A DNA stretch of 64,000 bases, taken from Allobosea sp. Tri-44 (lineage in GTDB: Bacteria > Pseudomonadota > Alphaproteobacteria > Rhizobiales > Beijerinckiaceae). This document shows positions 1 through 9,363 of the stretch, one piece after another. Positions within the stretch are counted from its first letter, which is position 1, and every line of letters begins with the position of its first letter. A model generated the notes under the pieces. The model worked only from the letters and a program-made list of their open reading frames with translations, had not been told where the DNA came from and did not search any database. Location: positions 62,001 to 126,000 of the forward strand of contig NZ_NBDP01000005.1 of assembly GCF_004123845.1 (NCBI RefSeq). Direction: 5' to 3'. The position numbers and the translations under genes were made by a program.

Positions 1-833
1 AGGAAGTCCCGGAAGCTCTCTGGTTCGCGGCCCGTAAGGACAGCAAAGTCGTTAGAGACCCGGCTGTAGCGGCCTTCGGCGATCGAAGCGCACAGAGTGG
101 AGAAGGCGCAAGGCCAGGGATCGTCAAGCTGCGCCGACGCCAGGGCCCGGTATTCGTCGATGGAGCAGGGACGATAGCCGACCTGGCTCGCGACCGTTTC
201 GCCATAAGAGGCGGCGATCTCGTCAAAATCCAGCGCCAAATCTCCCGTGACCGTATGGATTTTGGGAGATTTGTCGGGGTTGGCTGCGACCGCCGCGATG
301 GCGGCTGCCACGTCGTCACGCGAGATCGGCGCGACCCCGCCGTCCCCAGTGGGCAGCACCAGTTCTCCCGAGGTTTGGCTGGGGGAAAGCCAATGGTCGA
401 GAATGAACTCACAATACAGGCCGCATCTGAGGATGATCGAAGGCACGGCGCAAGCCGCAAGGCGCCGCTCCGCGTCGCGGTAGACAGGCGCGAAGTAGAA
501 CGGCGACCGATCGTCGACATCAACGATGCTGGTGAAGACAATGTGCCTTGCGCCGGCCGCAGTCGCCGCCGCGATGGCGTTGGCGTGGTGGCGCATGACT
601 GCGCTCGCCTCGCCGTCGCTCGATATGAGGACAATCTCGTCGATGCCCGCGAAAGCCCTCTTCAGGGCAGAGGCATCCTCGTAATCGGCGACGCGCAGGG
701 CGATTTCGGGTGGCAGGCGTTCGGCAGCGGTTTGGCGGTCCCGAACCATCGCGACCACATCGTGGCCGAGCGACGCCAGCCTGCCGACGACAGCGCTCCC
801 GACATGGCCGGTCGCTCCCGTGACGAGGATCAT
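1..833 (-). CDS. NmrA-like NAD(P)-dependent reductase (cut by left window edge)
   Basis: Reading the minus strand from the ATG at 833 gives an open frame to the window edge, about 277 residues. The N-terminus carries a Rossmann dinucleotide-binding motif T-G-A-T-G-H-V-G at residues 5-12, directly after the first beta strand. The last visible residues contain T-G-R-E-P-E-S-F, typical of the C-terminus of atypical SDRs of the NmrA/QorB type, so only a few residues should be missing. These proteins bind NAD(P) and either reduce quinones or other small carbonyls or act as redox sensors; the substrate cannot be told. It lies 17 bp downstream of ppx on the same strand and may be its distal operon partner. 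Confidence 0.8.
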   Translation of the reverse strand, partial: MILVTGATGHVGSAVVGRLASLGHDVVAMVRDRQTAAERLPPEIALRVADYEDASALKRAFAGIDEIVLISSDGEASAVMRHHANAIAAATAAGARHIVFTSIVDVDDRSPFYFAPVYRDAERRLAACAVPSIILRCGLYCEFILDHWLSPSQTSGELVLPTGDGGVAPISRDDVAAAIAAVAANPDKSPKIHTVTGDLALDFDEIAASYGETVASQVGYRPCSIDEYRALASAQLDDPWPCAFSTLCASIAEGRYSRVSNDFAVLTGREPESFRDF

Positions 834-850
834 GGAGCGACCCTTCCCGC

Positions 851-2413
851 TCAGCGGATATCGATCTCGCGCCCGAGCAGCTTCGCGAGCTGCTTCAGCC
901 GCCCGGTGACGCGCTCGCTCGCCAGTGATTTCAGATCGTCCGGCAGGCGCAGGACGAGGCGGCTGTCGACGCAAGTCAGCGGCGCCCGCGACAGGATGCC
1001 CGGCATGCCGGCCGAGATCAGATAGGCGACGCGGAAAGCCGCGGCGAGAATATGAATGCGCTCGAGCAGGCGCGTCGTCAGCAGCCGGCGCAGACCCTCG
1101 ACCGCGGGCGCCGAGGCCTTCAGGCCGGCATAGCGATAGAACGCCGTCAGCGCGAGGAAGGCGCGGCCGGCATGGTCGACGCCGTTGAACGAAGCGTGGG
1201 CGATAACGTTCAACGTCTGCTCGCCGCGATAGTCGGGATGGGCGCGCCAGCCGATATCGGAGAGCAGGCAGGCGGCGCGCTGGAGCCGCTGCAGCGCCGG
1301 GTCGTCATGCGGATAGGCACCGGCGACGAGCTGATTGGTCCAGGCGATCAGATCTTCGGCGTGGCGCGGATCGCGGGCGCGCAGCCGATTGTAGTCCTCG
1401 GCGCCGCGCAGCAGCGCATCGGCAGAGCGCTCGCCCTTGTCGAGCTGCTCATGCAGCAGGCCTTCGCGCACGCCATTGGCGGAGATCACCACATTGCGCG
1501 GCCGGCCGCGCTTGATGATCTGGTCGAGCACCAGCGCGCCGTAGGCGAGCAGCGGGCGCCGGGCCGAGGAGACCGCCTCGATCGCTTCGAGCATCGAGGC
1601 GTCGGCACGCTCGACCAGGCGGACGAAGTCGCTCGCCTCGCGGGCCGGTACGATGTAGCCGTGCATGACGTTGAGCGGATAGCCCGACTGGCGCTGATGC
1701 AGGGTCGCGAGCGCGCGCCAGGTGCCGCCGACGGCGTAGAAATCACGCCCGCGCATCGCTGCCAACTGCGGGTGATGGTCGAGATCGTCGCGGACGATCT
1801 TCTCGGCCGCCTTCATCGAGTTCCCGGAACGATCGATCAGCGCGAGGCCGCCGAGCGGCAGGCTGATCCCCGCTCCGACCTTGTCACCGTCCACGGAAAT
1901 CAGCTCGAGCGAGCCGCCGCCAAGGTCGCCGACGACGCCATGCGGCTGATCGAAGCCGGAGATCACGCCGAGTGCCGAGAGATAGGCCTCGCGATCGCCG
2001 GAGATCAGCTCGATCGGCTGGCCGACCGCCGCTTCGGCCCGCGTAATGAAGTCAGGACCGTTCTTGGCATAGCGGGCCGCCGCCGTAGCGATGACCCGCA
2101 GCTCGCCGACATGCATGGCCTCGCACAGGATGCGGAAGCGCACGAGCGCCGACAGAGCCTTGTCGATCGCGTCCGCCGCCAGCATGCCGGTCGACGCAAC
2201 CTGCCGGGCAAGACCCGCCATCTCCTTCTCGTTGAAGACCTGCGCGGGAGCCCGCGACAGGTTTTCGTAGACGACGAGACGGACCGAGTTGGAGCCGATG
2301 TCGATGATCGCGACGGTGTCGCCGACGCTCAGCCGGCCCGGCGCCTGCTCAGGCCTTCTTGCTTGCGCGGCGGGAGAGGCTGCGCGGGCTCGAACTCGAG
2401 AGAGATTTTCCAC
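851..2413 (-). CDS. ppx: Exopolyphosphatase (Ppx/GppA family)
   Basis: A 520-residue protein of the ASKHA fold that removes terminal phosphate from polyphosphate (or pppGpp). The first phosphate-binding loop is [10 protein letters not shown] at about residues 37-46, the second is G-D-L-G-G-G-S-L-E at 162-170, and E142 in the S-G-D-R-E-A segment matches the catalytic glutamate of the family. The length equals that of E. coli PPX, including the C-terminal helical HD-like region. The frame starts with a GTG at 2413 and overlaps the 3' end of ppk by 65 bp, implying translational coupling; no clear Shine-Dalgarno is visible and no better start lies between 2413 and the first motif. Confidence 0.93.
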   Translation of the reverse strand: MENLSRVRARAASPAAQARRPEQAPGRLSVGDTVAIIDIGSNSVRLVVYENLSRAPAQVFNEKEMAGLARQVASTGMLAADAIDKALSALVRFRILCEAMHVGELRVIATAAARYAKNGPDFITRAEAAVGQPIELISGDREAYLSALGVISGFDQPHGVVGDLGGGSLELISVDGDKVGAGISLPLGGLALIDRSGNSMKAAEKIVRDDLDHHPQLAAMRGRDFYAVGGTWRALATLHQRQSGYPLNVMHGYIVPAREASDFVRLVERADASMLEAIEAVSSARRPLLAYGALVLDQIIKRGRPRNVVISANGVREGLLHEQLDKGERSADALLRGAEDYNRLRARDPRHAEDLIAWTNQLVAGAYPHDDPALQRLQRAACLLSDIGWRAHPDYRGEQTLNVIAHASFNGVDHAGRAFLALTAFYRYAGLKASAPAVEGLRRLLTTRLLERIHILAAAFRVAYLISAGMPGILSRAPLTCVDSRLVLRLPDDLKSLASERVTGRLKQLAKLLGREIDIR

Positions 2414-4646
2414 GACCAGACAGACTCGGATTCGTCATGAAATACTTGTGGGCGTTGAACGACTCTTCGGCCGAAGGCGGGACAATGCGTCGCGAGCCGC
2501 CATCGGGCAAGATGGTCCAGCTCTGTTCGTTGTCGAGAAAGTTCGCCAGCATGATCTGTTCGAGCATCTGCTGGTGGACCGTCGCGTTCAGAATCGGCGT
2601 CAGCGCCTCGACGCGGCGGTCGAGGTTGCGCGGCATCAGGTCCGCCGAGGAGATGTAGAGCTTGGCCTTGGCCGAGGGCATGCCGTGGCCGGCGCCGAAG
2701 GCATAGACCCGGGTGTGCTCGAGGAAGCGCCCGACGATCGACTTGACCCGGATGTTGTCGGAGAGGCCCGGCACGCCCGGCCTGAGGCAGCAGATGCCGC
2801 GGACCACGAAATCGATCTGCACGCCGGCCTGGCTGGCGTCGTAGAGCGCGTCGATGATCTCGGGATCGACCAGCGAGTTGCACTTGCCCCAGATCGCGCC
2901 CTTGCGGCCCGCCTTCACATGCGCGACCTCCTCGGCGATGTCGTCGAGCAGGCGCTTCTTCAGGTTGACCGGCGAGACGGCCATGCGCTCCAGCTCGGCC
3001 GGCTCGGCATAGCCGGTGATGAAGTTGAAGATGCGGGCGACGTCCTGCGCCATCACCGGGTCGGCGGTGAAGAAGGAGACGTCGGTGTAGATCCGCGCCG
3101 TGATCGGGTGGTAATTGCCGGTCGCGATATGGCAATAGGTCGCGAACTGGCCGGCCTCGCGGCGCACCACCATCGAGAGCTTGGCGTGGGTCTTGAGCTC
3201 GATGAAGCCGTAGACGACCTGGACGCCGGCGCGCTCCAGATCCTTGGCCCAGCGGATGTTGGCTTCCTCGTCGAAACGCGCCTTGAGCTCGACCAGCGCG
3301 GTCACCGACTTGCCCGCCTCGGCGGCCTCGGCCAGCGCCTGGACGATCGGCGAGTTCGATGAGGTGCGGTAGAGCGTCTGCTTGATCGCGACGACATTGG
3401 GATCGCGCGCCGCCTGCTGCAGGAACTGCACGACGACGTCGAAGCTCTCATAGGGGTGGTGGACGATCAGGTCCTTCTGGCGGATGGCGGCGAAGCAATC
3501 GCCGCCATGCTCGCGGATGCGCTCGGGAAATCGGGCGTTGTAAGGCTTGAACTTCAGGTCCGGGCGGTCGACGCCGACGAGCTGCGAGAGTTCGTTCAAG
3601 CCGATCATGCCGTCGACGACGACGATCTCGTCGGGATCGACCTTGAGCTCGCGGATGATCATGCTGCGCAGATGCGCCGGCATGTCGGAGTGGAGTTCGA
3701 GCCGGATGACGACGCCGCGGCGGCGCTGCTTCAGCATCGTCTCGAAGACGCGGACCAGATCCTCCGCCTCCTCCTCGATGTCGAGATCGGAGTCGCGGAT
3801 GATGCGGAAAGAGCCGGTGCCCTTGACCTCGTAGCCGGGGAAGAGCTTGCCGATGAAGAGCGCGACCAGGTCCTCCAGCATGATGAAGCGCTGGACGCCA
3901 TCGCGGGCGAGATCGGGCAATTCGATGAAGCGGTCGATCTTCACCGGCACGCGGATCAGCGCATCGAGCGCGCGCCCGTCACTGACCCGTTCAAGCGCCA
4001 GCGCGATGGTGAAGCCGAGATTGGGAATGAAGGGGAACGGGTGGGCCGGGTCGATCGCCAGCGGCGTCAGCACCGGGAAGACGTAGTGGAGGAAGCGGTC
4101 TTCCAGCCAGATGCGGTCCTGCGCGCCGATATCGGCCGGCCGCAGCAGCACGATCCGATTCGCTTCCAGATCGTGCTTGAGCTCGGTCCAGCGGGTCTGC
4201 TGGTCACTGGTCAGAGCGTGAACGCCCTCGCCCAGCGCCGAAAGCTGCTCGGCCGGGCTCAAACCGTCCTGGCTCGGTGTCACCACGCCGGCCTTGAGCT
4301 GCTCGCGCAGGCCGGAGACGCGCACCATGAAGAACTCGTCGAGATTGTTCGCCGAGATCGAGAGGAAGCGCAGCTGCTCGAGCAGCGGATGATTGCGGTT
4401 GGAGGCCTCCTCCATCACCCGCCGGTTGAACTGCAGCCAGGACAGCTCCCGGTTCATGAAGCGCTTGGGCGATTGCCGAAGCTCCTCGTCGATTTGCAGG
4501 ACCGCCGCTGTCGGAGCCGGGGCCACAGCCGCCTGGACCGGCGCTTCCGCCACATCTTGGGTCATTCGCTTCGCTCTCGCTGTCGATGCCGCTCGTGCCA
4601 CTGCCGGTCCTGTAGCTGTGTTCTGTGTCGTTTTGCTTGCAGCCAT
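2349..4646 (-). CDS. ppk1: Polyphosphate kinase 1
   Basis: A 765-residue polyphosphate kinase, which transfers the terminal phosphate of ATP onto polyphosphate. The N-domain begins near residue 60 ([10 protein letters not shown]), and the active-site segment E-L-K-T-H-A-K-L holds H487, matching the autophosphorylated histidine of the family, followed by H-I-A-T-G-N-Y-H. The first 50 or so residues are an Ala/Thr/Lys-rich extension not typical of the family; an internal ATG at residue 28 (4565) is an alternative start. It forms an overlapping pair with ppx, so synthesis and breakdown enzymes are co-transcribed. A Pho-box-like sequence lies 33 bp upstream, which suggests phosphate control. Confidence 0.95.
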   Translation of the reverse strand: MAASKTTQNTATGPAVARAASTARAKRMTQDVAEAPVQAAVAPAPTAAVLQIDEELRQSPKRFMNRELSWLQFNRRVMEEASNRNHPLLEQLRFLSISANNLDEFFMVRVSGLREQLKAGVVTPSQDGLSPAEQLSALGEGVHALTSDQQTRWTELKHDLEANRIVLLRPADIGAQDRIWLEDRFLHYVFPVLTPLAIDPAHPFPFIPNLGFTIALALERVSDGRALDALIRVPVKIDRFIELPDLARDGVQRFIMLEDLVALFIGKLFPGYEVKGTGSFRIIRDSDLDIEEEAEDLVRVFETMLKQRRRGVVIRLELHSDMPAHLRSMIIRELKVDPDEIVVVDGMIGLNELSQLVGVDRPDLKFKPYNARFPERIREHGGDCFAAIRQKDLIVHHPYESFDVVVQFLQQAARDPNVVAIKQTLYRTSSNSPIVQALAEAAEAGKSVTALVELKARFDEEANIRWAKDLERAGVQVVYGFIELKTHAKLSMVVRREAGQFATYCHIATGNYHPITARIYTDVSFFTADPVMAQDVARIFNFITGYAEPAELERMAVSPVNLKKRLLDDIAEEVAHVKAGRKGAIWGKCNSLVDPEIIDALYDASQAGVQIDFVVRGICCLRPGVPGLSDNIRVKSIVGRFLEHTRVYAFGAGHGMPSAKAKLYISSADLMPRNLDRRVEALTPILNATVHQQMLEQIMLANFLDNEQSWTILPDGGSRRIVPPSAEESFNAHKYFMTNPSLSGRGKSLSSSSPRSLSRRASKKA

Positions 4647-4678
4647 CGCGACCGCCTTCGCCTTGAAGCCACCGTAGC

Positions 4679-4696
4679 GTGACGGTTCGATGACAG
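4679..4696 (-). promoter_or_regulatory. Pho-box-like site upstream of ppk1
   Basis: On the minus strand 4696-4679 reads CTGTCATCGAACCGTCAC, two 7-mers (CTGTCAT and CCGTCAC) separated by 4 bp. This matches the PhoB consensus of two CTGTCAT direct repeats at 11-bp spacing in 12 of the 14 repeat positions. It lies 33 bp before the ppk1 ATG at 4646. The short distance to that ATG favours either a very short leader or the downstream ATG at 4565. Confidence 0.5.
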
Positions 4697-4710
4697 GCGA
4701 GACCGAAACG

Positions 4711-5397
4711 TCATGAACGGCCCGGGTCTGCAGTCGCCGGATTCTTCAGCAGTCCGGCAAGGAAGAGGTCGAGCGAGCGCTCCATAAGGTCCTCGGCTTC
4801 GGCCTCCGCGACGCCCCAGCTCGGAAACTGCCCGTCGATCAACATGCGCGCCAGGCCATAGACCAACGCGCGACCGGTGATTTGGATCAGTTGTGGGTCA
4901 TCGACGCGCAGGAGCCCGCGCCGGCCCGCCTCCTCGAGCAACGCCACCATCTGCGCCTGGATCTGGGCATTGTTTGCGCCCAGCGAGGCCGAGCCGGCGA
5001 AATCGATCGCCCGGCGCGAGGAGATGATCTCGAAATGCGTCGGATTGCGCCGCGCCCAATCGAGGAAGGCCTTGCCGATGGCGCGAACCCGCCTGATCGG
5101 ATCATCGCTCACCTCGCGTGCCAGCGCTGCGACGATCTCGGCCCGAAAGCGCACCATCGCCTCCTCGGCCACCGCCGTCATCAGCGCCACCTTGTCGGGA
5201 AAATGCCGGAACGGCGCCGCCGGCGAGACGCCGGCGCGGCGCGCCACCTCCCGGATGCTGACCGCGTCGAGCCCGCCTTCGGCTGCGAGTACCAACCCCT
5301 CGGCGATCAGCGCCTCGCGCAGATTGCCATGATGATAGGTCGAGGCGCTCGCGGCGCTCGTAGCCTTCCCCGTCCGACTCGCTTTCGTCGTGCTCAT
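4711..5397 (-). CDS. TetR/AcrR-family transcriptional regulator
   Basis: A 228-residue one-component repressor. The N-terminal helix-turn-helix spans roughly residues 37-70 ([13 protein letters not shown] followed by F-R-H-F-P-D-K), and the rest is an alpha-helical ligand-binding and dimerisation domain. The ATG at 5397 was chosen over an upstream start at 5451 because it removes an unstructured stretch that runs into the intergenic region. It is divergent from the ferric-reductase-like gene at 5557, with two near-identical palindromic operators in between, so it most likely represses that gene and itself. The ligand is unknown. Confidence 0.9.
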   Translation of the reverse strand: MSTTKASRTGKATSAASASTYHHGNLREALIAEGLVLAAEGGLDAVSIREVARRAGVSPAAPFRHFPDKVALMTAVAEEAMVRFRAEIVAALAREVSDDPIRRVRAIGKAFLDWARRNPTHFEIISSRRAIDFAGSASLGANNAQIQAQMVALLEEAGRRGLLRVDDPQLIQITGRALVYGLARMLIDGQFPSWGVAEAEAEDLMERSLDLFLAGLLKNPATADPGRS

Positions 5398-5468
5398 CAC
5401 AGCGAGCCTAGACCAGTTTCCCGTTCCGCAGCAGCCGAGCTGAGCCGCCATGCTTGCCCATCACGATC

Positions 5469-5487
5469 ATGTAATCATCGATTACAT
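5469..5487. promoter_or_regulatory. Palindromic operator 1 (putative TetR site)
   Basis: ATGTAATCATCGATTACAT is a perfect inverted repeat with 8-bp arms and a 3-bp centre. The same arms recur at 5510-5528. It lies between the divergent TetR gene and the membrane-protein gene. Confidence 0.75.
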
Positions 5488-5509
5488 CCATTGCTGGAGC
5501 GCCATTGAT

Positions 5510-5528
5510 ATGTAATCACCGATTACAT
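5510..5528. promoter_or_regulatory. Palindromic operator 2 (putative TetR site)
   Basis: ATGTAATCACCGATTACAT has arms identical to operator 1 and a centre differing by one base. The centres of the two operators are 41 bp apart, close to four helical turns, so dimers bound at each site would lie on the same DNA face. It ends 28 bp before the ATG at 5557. Confidence 0.75.
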
Positions 5529-5556
5529 CTCGAAAACAACGAAGCGGAGATCTGTG

Positions 5557-6189
5557 ATGTCGAACGAAACCAAGCGCGGCTCGGCGCTTCCAAGCGCACA
5601 GGAAGGCTGGCCCCTTCTGGCCACGCTCGCGGCGATCCTTACGGTTGCAGCCCTCGCCGCCTTCGCCTCCACCGGCGGCAGCGACGGTATCCGCATGGCC
5701 ATCCGGTTGACGGCGCGGACCTCGCTCGCCCTCTTCCTGCTCGCCTTCACCGCCTCGGCGCTGTTTCGTGTCTGCCCGAACCCGTGGACGCGCTGGCAAT
5801 TGCGCAACCGGCGGCAACTCGGCCTCGGCTTTGCCGTTTCGCATCTCCTGCACGCCATCGCCATCATCGCGCTCGCCGTCACCGACCCGAAGCTGTTCGC
5901 GGATCTCGGCGGTCCGAACATGCTGCCTGGCGGCGGCAGCGCCTATCTGGTAATCGCGGCGATGGCGGCGACCTCCTTCGACCGGACGGCCGCTCTGATC
6001 GGACCCGTCGCCTGGCGTCGGCTGCACCTGTTCGGTGCCTGGTACATCTGGCTGAGCTTCATGATCGCCTTCGGCATGCGCGCCCGGCTCGACATGGCCT
6101 ACTGGCCCTTCATGGCTGCACTGCTCGGCGCCTGCGCGCTGCGCCTGATCTTCAGCAAATCCCCGTCATTTCCCCTGCTGCGGCGCTGA
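5557..6189 (+). CDS. Ferric-reductase-like transmembrane protein
   Basis: A 210-residue integral membrane protein with about five or six hydrophobic segments. Two segments carry the pattern seen in the YedZ/MsrQ and ferric reductase haem-binding family: R-R-Q-L-G-L-x6-H-L-L-H near the middle, and W-R-R-L-H-L-F-G-A-W-Y-I later. Members of the family carry b-type haem and move electrons across the membrane. No partner reductase domain is fused or adjacent. The ATG at 5557 was preferred to the GTG just before it because of a GGAGA at 5546-5550. It is probably repressed by the divergent TetR protein. The family assignment rests on motif pattern and membrane topology only. Confidence 0.65.
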   Translation: MSNETKRGSALPSAQEGWPLLATLAAILTVAALAAFASTGGSDGIRMAIRLTARTSLALFLLAFTASALFRVCPNPWTRWQLRNRRQLGLGFAVSHLLHAIAIIALAVTDPKLFADLGGPNMLPGGGSAYLVIAAMAATSFDRTAALIGPVAWRRLHLFGAWYIWLSFMIAFGMRARLDMAYWPFMAALLGACALRLIFSKSPSFPLLRR

Positions 6190-6266
6190 CGCCGCTTGCG
6201 CCAGCCCCGCCCCTGCTGTTTGGTCGGCATGTGAATCTCGCATGCCTTCAGACGCACTTTTAGAGA

Positions 6267-7505
6267 ATGAACTTGTCAGAGCAGAACCAGCACGCCGACG
6301 ACCACGGCGATATCGTCTACCCTTCGGCCATTCCCTTCGTGCTGGCCCATCTCGCCTGCTTCGGGGCGCTCTGGAGCGGCGTCAGCGCGACCTCGCTCTG
6401 GCTCGCCTTTGGCCTGTACTGGCTGCGCATGTTCGCGGTGACCGGTGGCTACCACCGCTACTTCTCGCACCGGACCTACAAGACCAGCCGGGTCGGCCAG
6501 TTCGTGCTCGCCTTCCTCGCCCAGTCGACAGCCCAGAAGAGCGTGATCTGGTGGGCCTCGAAGCATCGGCACCATCATCGCTTCGCCGACACCGAGCATG
6601 ATGTGCACTCGCCGGTGCTGACCTCGTTCTTCTATTCACATGTCGGCTGGATTTTCAGCAACGGCCACGATCGCTGCGACACCTCGACCGTCACCGACCT
6701 GACCCGATTCCCGGAGCTGCGCTTCCTGCACCGCTTCGAGCTGCTTCCGGCGGTGCTGCTCGCCATCGCCTGCTTCGCCATCGACGGCTGGAGCGGCCTG
6801 TTCGTCGGCTTCTTCTGGTCGACGGTCGCGGTCCATCACGCCACCTTCTGCATCAACTCGCTGGCGCATGTGCATGGCGACAAGGACTATGTCACCGGCG
6901 ACGAGAGCCGGAACAACTGGTGGCTGGCGATCATCACCATGGGTGAAGGCTGGCACAACAACCACCACGCCTATCAGTACAGCGTCCGCCAGGGTTTTCG
7001 CTGGTGGCAGTGGGACCCGACCTATTACCTCATCCTCGGCCTGTCGAAGCTGCGCCTGGTCTGGGATCTGAAGGCGCCTCCACAGGCCGTCGTCGAGCGC
7101 TCGCAGGCGCTGCCGCCGCGCGTGATCGAGCGCTCGGCTGAGCGCCTCGCCGCCTCCGTGCCGGTGGAGCGCATCGTCCAGTCCCTGCGCGACGCCTATG
7201 CCAATGCGCCAGGCCTGCCCGAACTGCATCTGCCGACGCTGACGCTGCCCGAATTCCGCGAGGCGCTCACCGCGCTGCAGGCGCGGGCCAGCGAGCAGTT
7301 GCATGCGATGCAGGCGCAGGCTCAGGACGCGATCGCGCAGTGGCACATGCCGACCCTGCCGAGCCGCGAGGAGCTGGCCGAGAAAGCCGCCGCCATGTTC
7401 GTCAAGACGCCGTCGCTCGACGCAATCGCAGCGCGGGCACACGATCTCCTGATCGAGACCATCCATGCCCGCTTGACCGGCACGGCGAATACCGCCAAGG
7501 CCTGA
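6267..7505 (+). CDS. Acyl-CoA / fatty acid delta-9 desaturase with long C-terminal extension
   Basis: A 412-residue membrane di-iron desaturase. The three histidine boxes are H-R-Y-F-S-H (63-68), H-R-H-H-H (100-104) and H-N-N-H-H (230-234), the arrangement of stearoyl-CoA desaturase-type enzymes that put a cis double bond into saturated acyl chains. The core ends near residue 265. About 145 further residues follow, predicted to be mostly charged amphipathic helix (repeated A/E/Q/R runs), with a repeated L-P-T-L-T-L-P / M-P-T-L-P-S motif. This tail is not part of the desaturase fold. It lies 77 bp after the ferric-reductase-like gene, a possible source of electrons, though that link is speculation. 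Confidence 0.9.
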   Translation: MNLSEQNQHADDHGDIVYPSAIPFVLAHLACFGALWSGVSATSLWLAFGLYWLRMFAVTGGYHRYFSHRTYKTSRVGQFVLAFLAQSTAQKSVIWWASKHRHHHRFADTEHDVHSPVLTSFFYSHVGWIFSNGHDRCDTSTVTDLTRFPELRFLHRFELLPAVLLAIACFAIDGWSGLFVGFFWSTVAVHHATFCINSLAHVHGDKDYVTGDESRNNWWLAIITMGEGWHNNHHAYQYSVRQGFRWWQWDPTYYLILGLSKLRLVWDLKAPPQAVVERSQALPPRVIERSAERLAASVPVERIVQSLRDAYANAPGLPELHLPTLTLPEFREALTALQARASEQLHAMQAQAQDAIAQWHMPTLPSREELAEKAAAMFVKTPSLDAIAARAHDLLIETIHARLTGTANTAKA

Positions 7506-7509
7506 GCGG

Positions 7510-8208
7510 TTACTCGTCCGGGAAAAGCGAGGCGACCACCTCGGTGGCCATGGCGCGGGTGACGCGCCGGCCGCGCTCGAGCGAAAGCCGGTCGAGCGCG
7601 TCGACGAGATCGCGCGCCGCGGCGAAGGAGCGCTCCATCCGGAGCGCCAGCGCCTCGATCGTGCCGGTATCGACGATCAGCTGACGGTCGACGAAGAGCT
7701 TGACCAGCAGCGCGCGCAGCAGCGCATCATCGGGCGGTGCGATCTCGGCCTGCGGTGCCAGGCGCAGGCGCGAGAGCAGGTCCGGCACCTTCAGACCCCA
7801 CCGATCCGGTTCGGTCCGCGCCGTCAGCAGGACGGTGGCGCCGCGTGCCTTGGTGGCGTTGAGCAGATGGAACAGCGCCGGCTCATCAAGCGCAGCGCGG
7901 TCGCAATCCTCGATCACCAGCGCGCCGCCGGAAGTCAGATGCGGTACCTTGGCTTCGTCGAGCTCGGCGGCCGACACCGTCCAGGCATGCGCGCGCGCCG
8001 CCCAGATCGCAGCGAGATGGGTCTTGCCCGCCCCCTCCGGCCCGACCAGGCGCAGCCAGGAGGCCGGCCAGTTCGGCCAGCTCTCGATCAGCCCATAGGC
8101 CTGCTCGTTCGAGGGGCCGACGAGGAAATCCTCGACGCCGTGCCGGCTGTCGACCGGCAGATCGAAAGCAAGCTGGCGCGGCTTCACCGGCGGCTCAGAG
8201 CTCGGCAT
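7510..8208 (-). CDS. hdaA: DnaA-like replication regulator HdaA
   Basis: A 232-residue DnaA-paralogue AAA+ protein lacking the DnaA DNA-binding domain. A sliding-clamp-binding-like motif Q-L-A-F-D-L lies near the N-terminus, followed by the P-loop G-P-E-G-A-G-K-T-H and the Walker B A-L-V-I-E-D-C-D. In Caulobacter HdaA, with the clamp, stimulates DnaA ATP hydrolysis after initiation and prevents over-replication. The ATG at 8208 gives the expected N-terminus; longer in-frame starts would run through the AI-2E gene. It overlaps the upstream AI-2E gene by 14 bp, an operon arrangement common in the Alphaproteobacteria. Confidence 0.9.
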   Translation of the reverse strand: MPSSEPPVKPRQLAFDLPVDSRHGVEDFLVGPSNEQAYGLIESWPNWPASWLRLVGPEGAGKTHLAAIWAARAHAWTVSAAELDEAKVPHLTSGGALVIEDCDRAALDEPALFHLLNATKARGATVLLTARTEPDRWGLKVPDLLSRLRLAPQAEIAPPDDALLRALLVKLFVDRQLIVDTGTIEALALRMERSFAAARDLVDALDRLSLERGRRVTRAMATEVVASLFPDE

Positions 8209-9289
8209 GGGGTTTGGGCAGCTTACCGGCATGGCCGCGATAATACGGGCTGGCGAGGTATTGCTGCAGCACGAAGCGGGCGAGCACACCGATGATCGCC
8301 GCCAGCGGCACGGCGAGCAGCAGGCCGACGAAGCCGAAGAGCGAGCCGAAGGCGAGCAGAGCGAACATCAGCCAGACCGGATGCACGCCGATCGAGTCGC
8401 CGACGAGCTTGGGCTGCAGGATGTTGCCCTCGATGAACTGGCCCGCGAAGAAGACGGCGAGCGTCAACAGCGGCATCGTCCAGTCCGGCCAGAACTGCAC
8501 CGTCGCAACGCCGACCGAAAGCACGAGGCCGGTCAGCGAGCCGACATAGGGGATGAAAGAGAGAAAGCCGCTGATGATACCGATCAGCGCGCCGAAATTG
8601 ACGCCGACCAACGACAGCCCGATCGCATAAAAGGTCCCGAGCAGCAGGCAGACCAGTGCCTGGCCGCGCAGGAAGCCGGCGATGGCGGTGTCCATCTCGT
8701 GCAGCAGGCCGCGGATCGTGTCGCGGTGGTCGAGCGGCAGCCAGCTGTCGACGGTCGCGACCATGCGGTCCCAGTCGGCCAGCAGGTAGAAGGCGATGAC
8801 CGGGGTCAGCACCAGCAGCGAGAACACGCCGATGATCGCGGTGCCGCCTGACCAGAGCGACCCCAGCAGCTTGCCGACCCAGTTTGTCGCTTCCCCGACA
8901 AGATTGCCGAGCGAGCTCTGAGCGTCCTCGGCCAGCTTGGCGCCGCCGAAGCGCTCAAGCAGGGGCGCGCCGCGCTCCATGATCAGAGCCTGCAGCTTGG
9001 CAGCATCGGCGGGCAGCCGCGCGACCAGACCGGCAAGCTGCTGGCTGAGCAGCGGCGCCAGCAGCACCAGCCCGACGACGAAGATAAGCAGGAAGAGGCA
9101 GAGGATCGCGATCGTCGCGGTGAGCCGGCTGAGCCCCCAGCGCTCCAGCCGATCGGCCAGCGGATCGAGCAGATAGGCCAGCGCCAGCGCCGCGATGAAC
9201 GGCAGGAGCACGTCCCTGAACAGCATCAGTGCGAGCACGAGGATGGCGAGAGCGAGCAGCCAGAAAAGCAGTTGACGCTGGAGACTCAT
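8195..9289 (-). CDS. AI-2E family (PerM-like) membrane permease
   Basis: A 364-residue inner-membrane protein with about eight hydrophobic helices: two pairs at the N-terminus, a soluble segment near residues 80-140, and a second hydrophobic block ending near residue 345. The layout and the G-x-F-Y-A-I-G-L-S-L-V-G-V-N-F-G and P-Y-V-G-S-L-T-G-L motifs match the AI-2E transporter (PF01594) family. Family members export small molecules or exchange ions; a specific substrate cannot be assigned. It is the middle gene of a leftward block with the pgsA-like gene upstream and hdaA overlapping downstream. Confidence 0.9.
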   Translation of the reverse strand: MSLQRQLLFWLLALAILVLALMLFRDVLLPFIAALALAYLLDPLADRLERWGLSRLTATIAILCLFLLIFVVGLVLLAPLLSQQLAGLVARLPADAAKLQALIMERGAPLLERFGGAKLAEDAQSSLGNLVGEATNWVGKLLGSLWSGGTAIIGVFSLLVLTPVIAFYLLADWDRMVATVDSWLPLDHRDTIRGLLHEMDTAIAGFLRGQALVCLLLGTFYAIGLSLVGVNFGALIGIISGFLSFIPYVGSLTGLVLSVGVATVQFWPDWTMPLLTLAVFFAGQFIEGNILQPKLVGDSIGVHPVWLMFALLAFGSLFGFVGLLLAVPLAAIIGVLARFVLQQYLASPYYRGHAGKLPKPHAEL

Positions 9290-9363
9290 GCACTCGCCTC
9301 TACTCGGCCACCTCGCGGCGCCCTGATTATGGTGATCCGAACCGGATCATCCAAGGAGCCGGC

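Noticed and set aside
1052..2440. 462-codon open frame on the plus strand opposite ppx and ppk1
   Set aside because: It is entirely antisense to two well-supported genes and its sequence is rich in Arg/Asp/Gly with no domain, as expected for a shadow frame in high-GC DNA.
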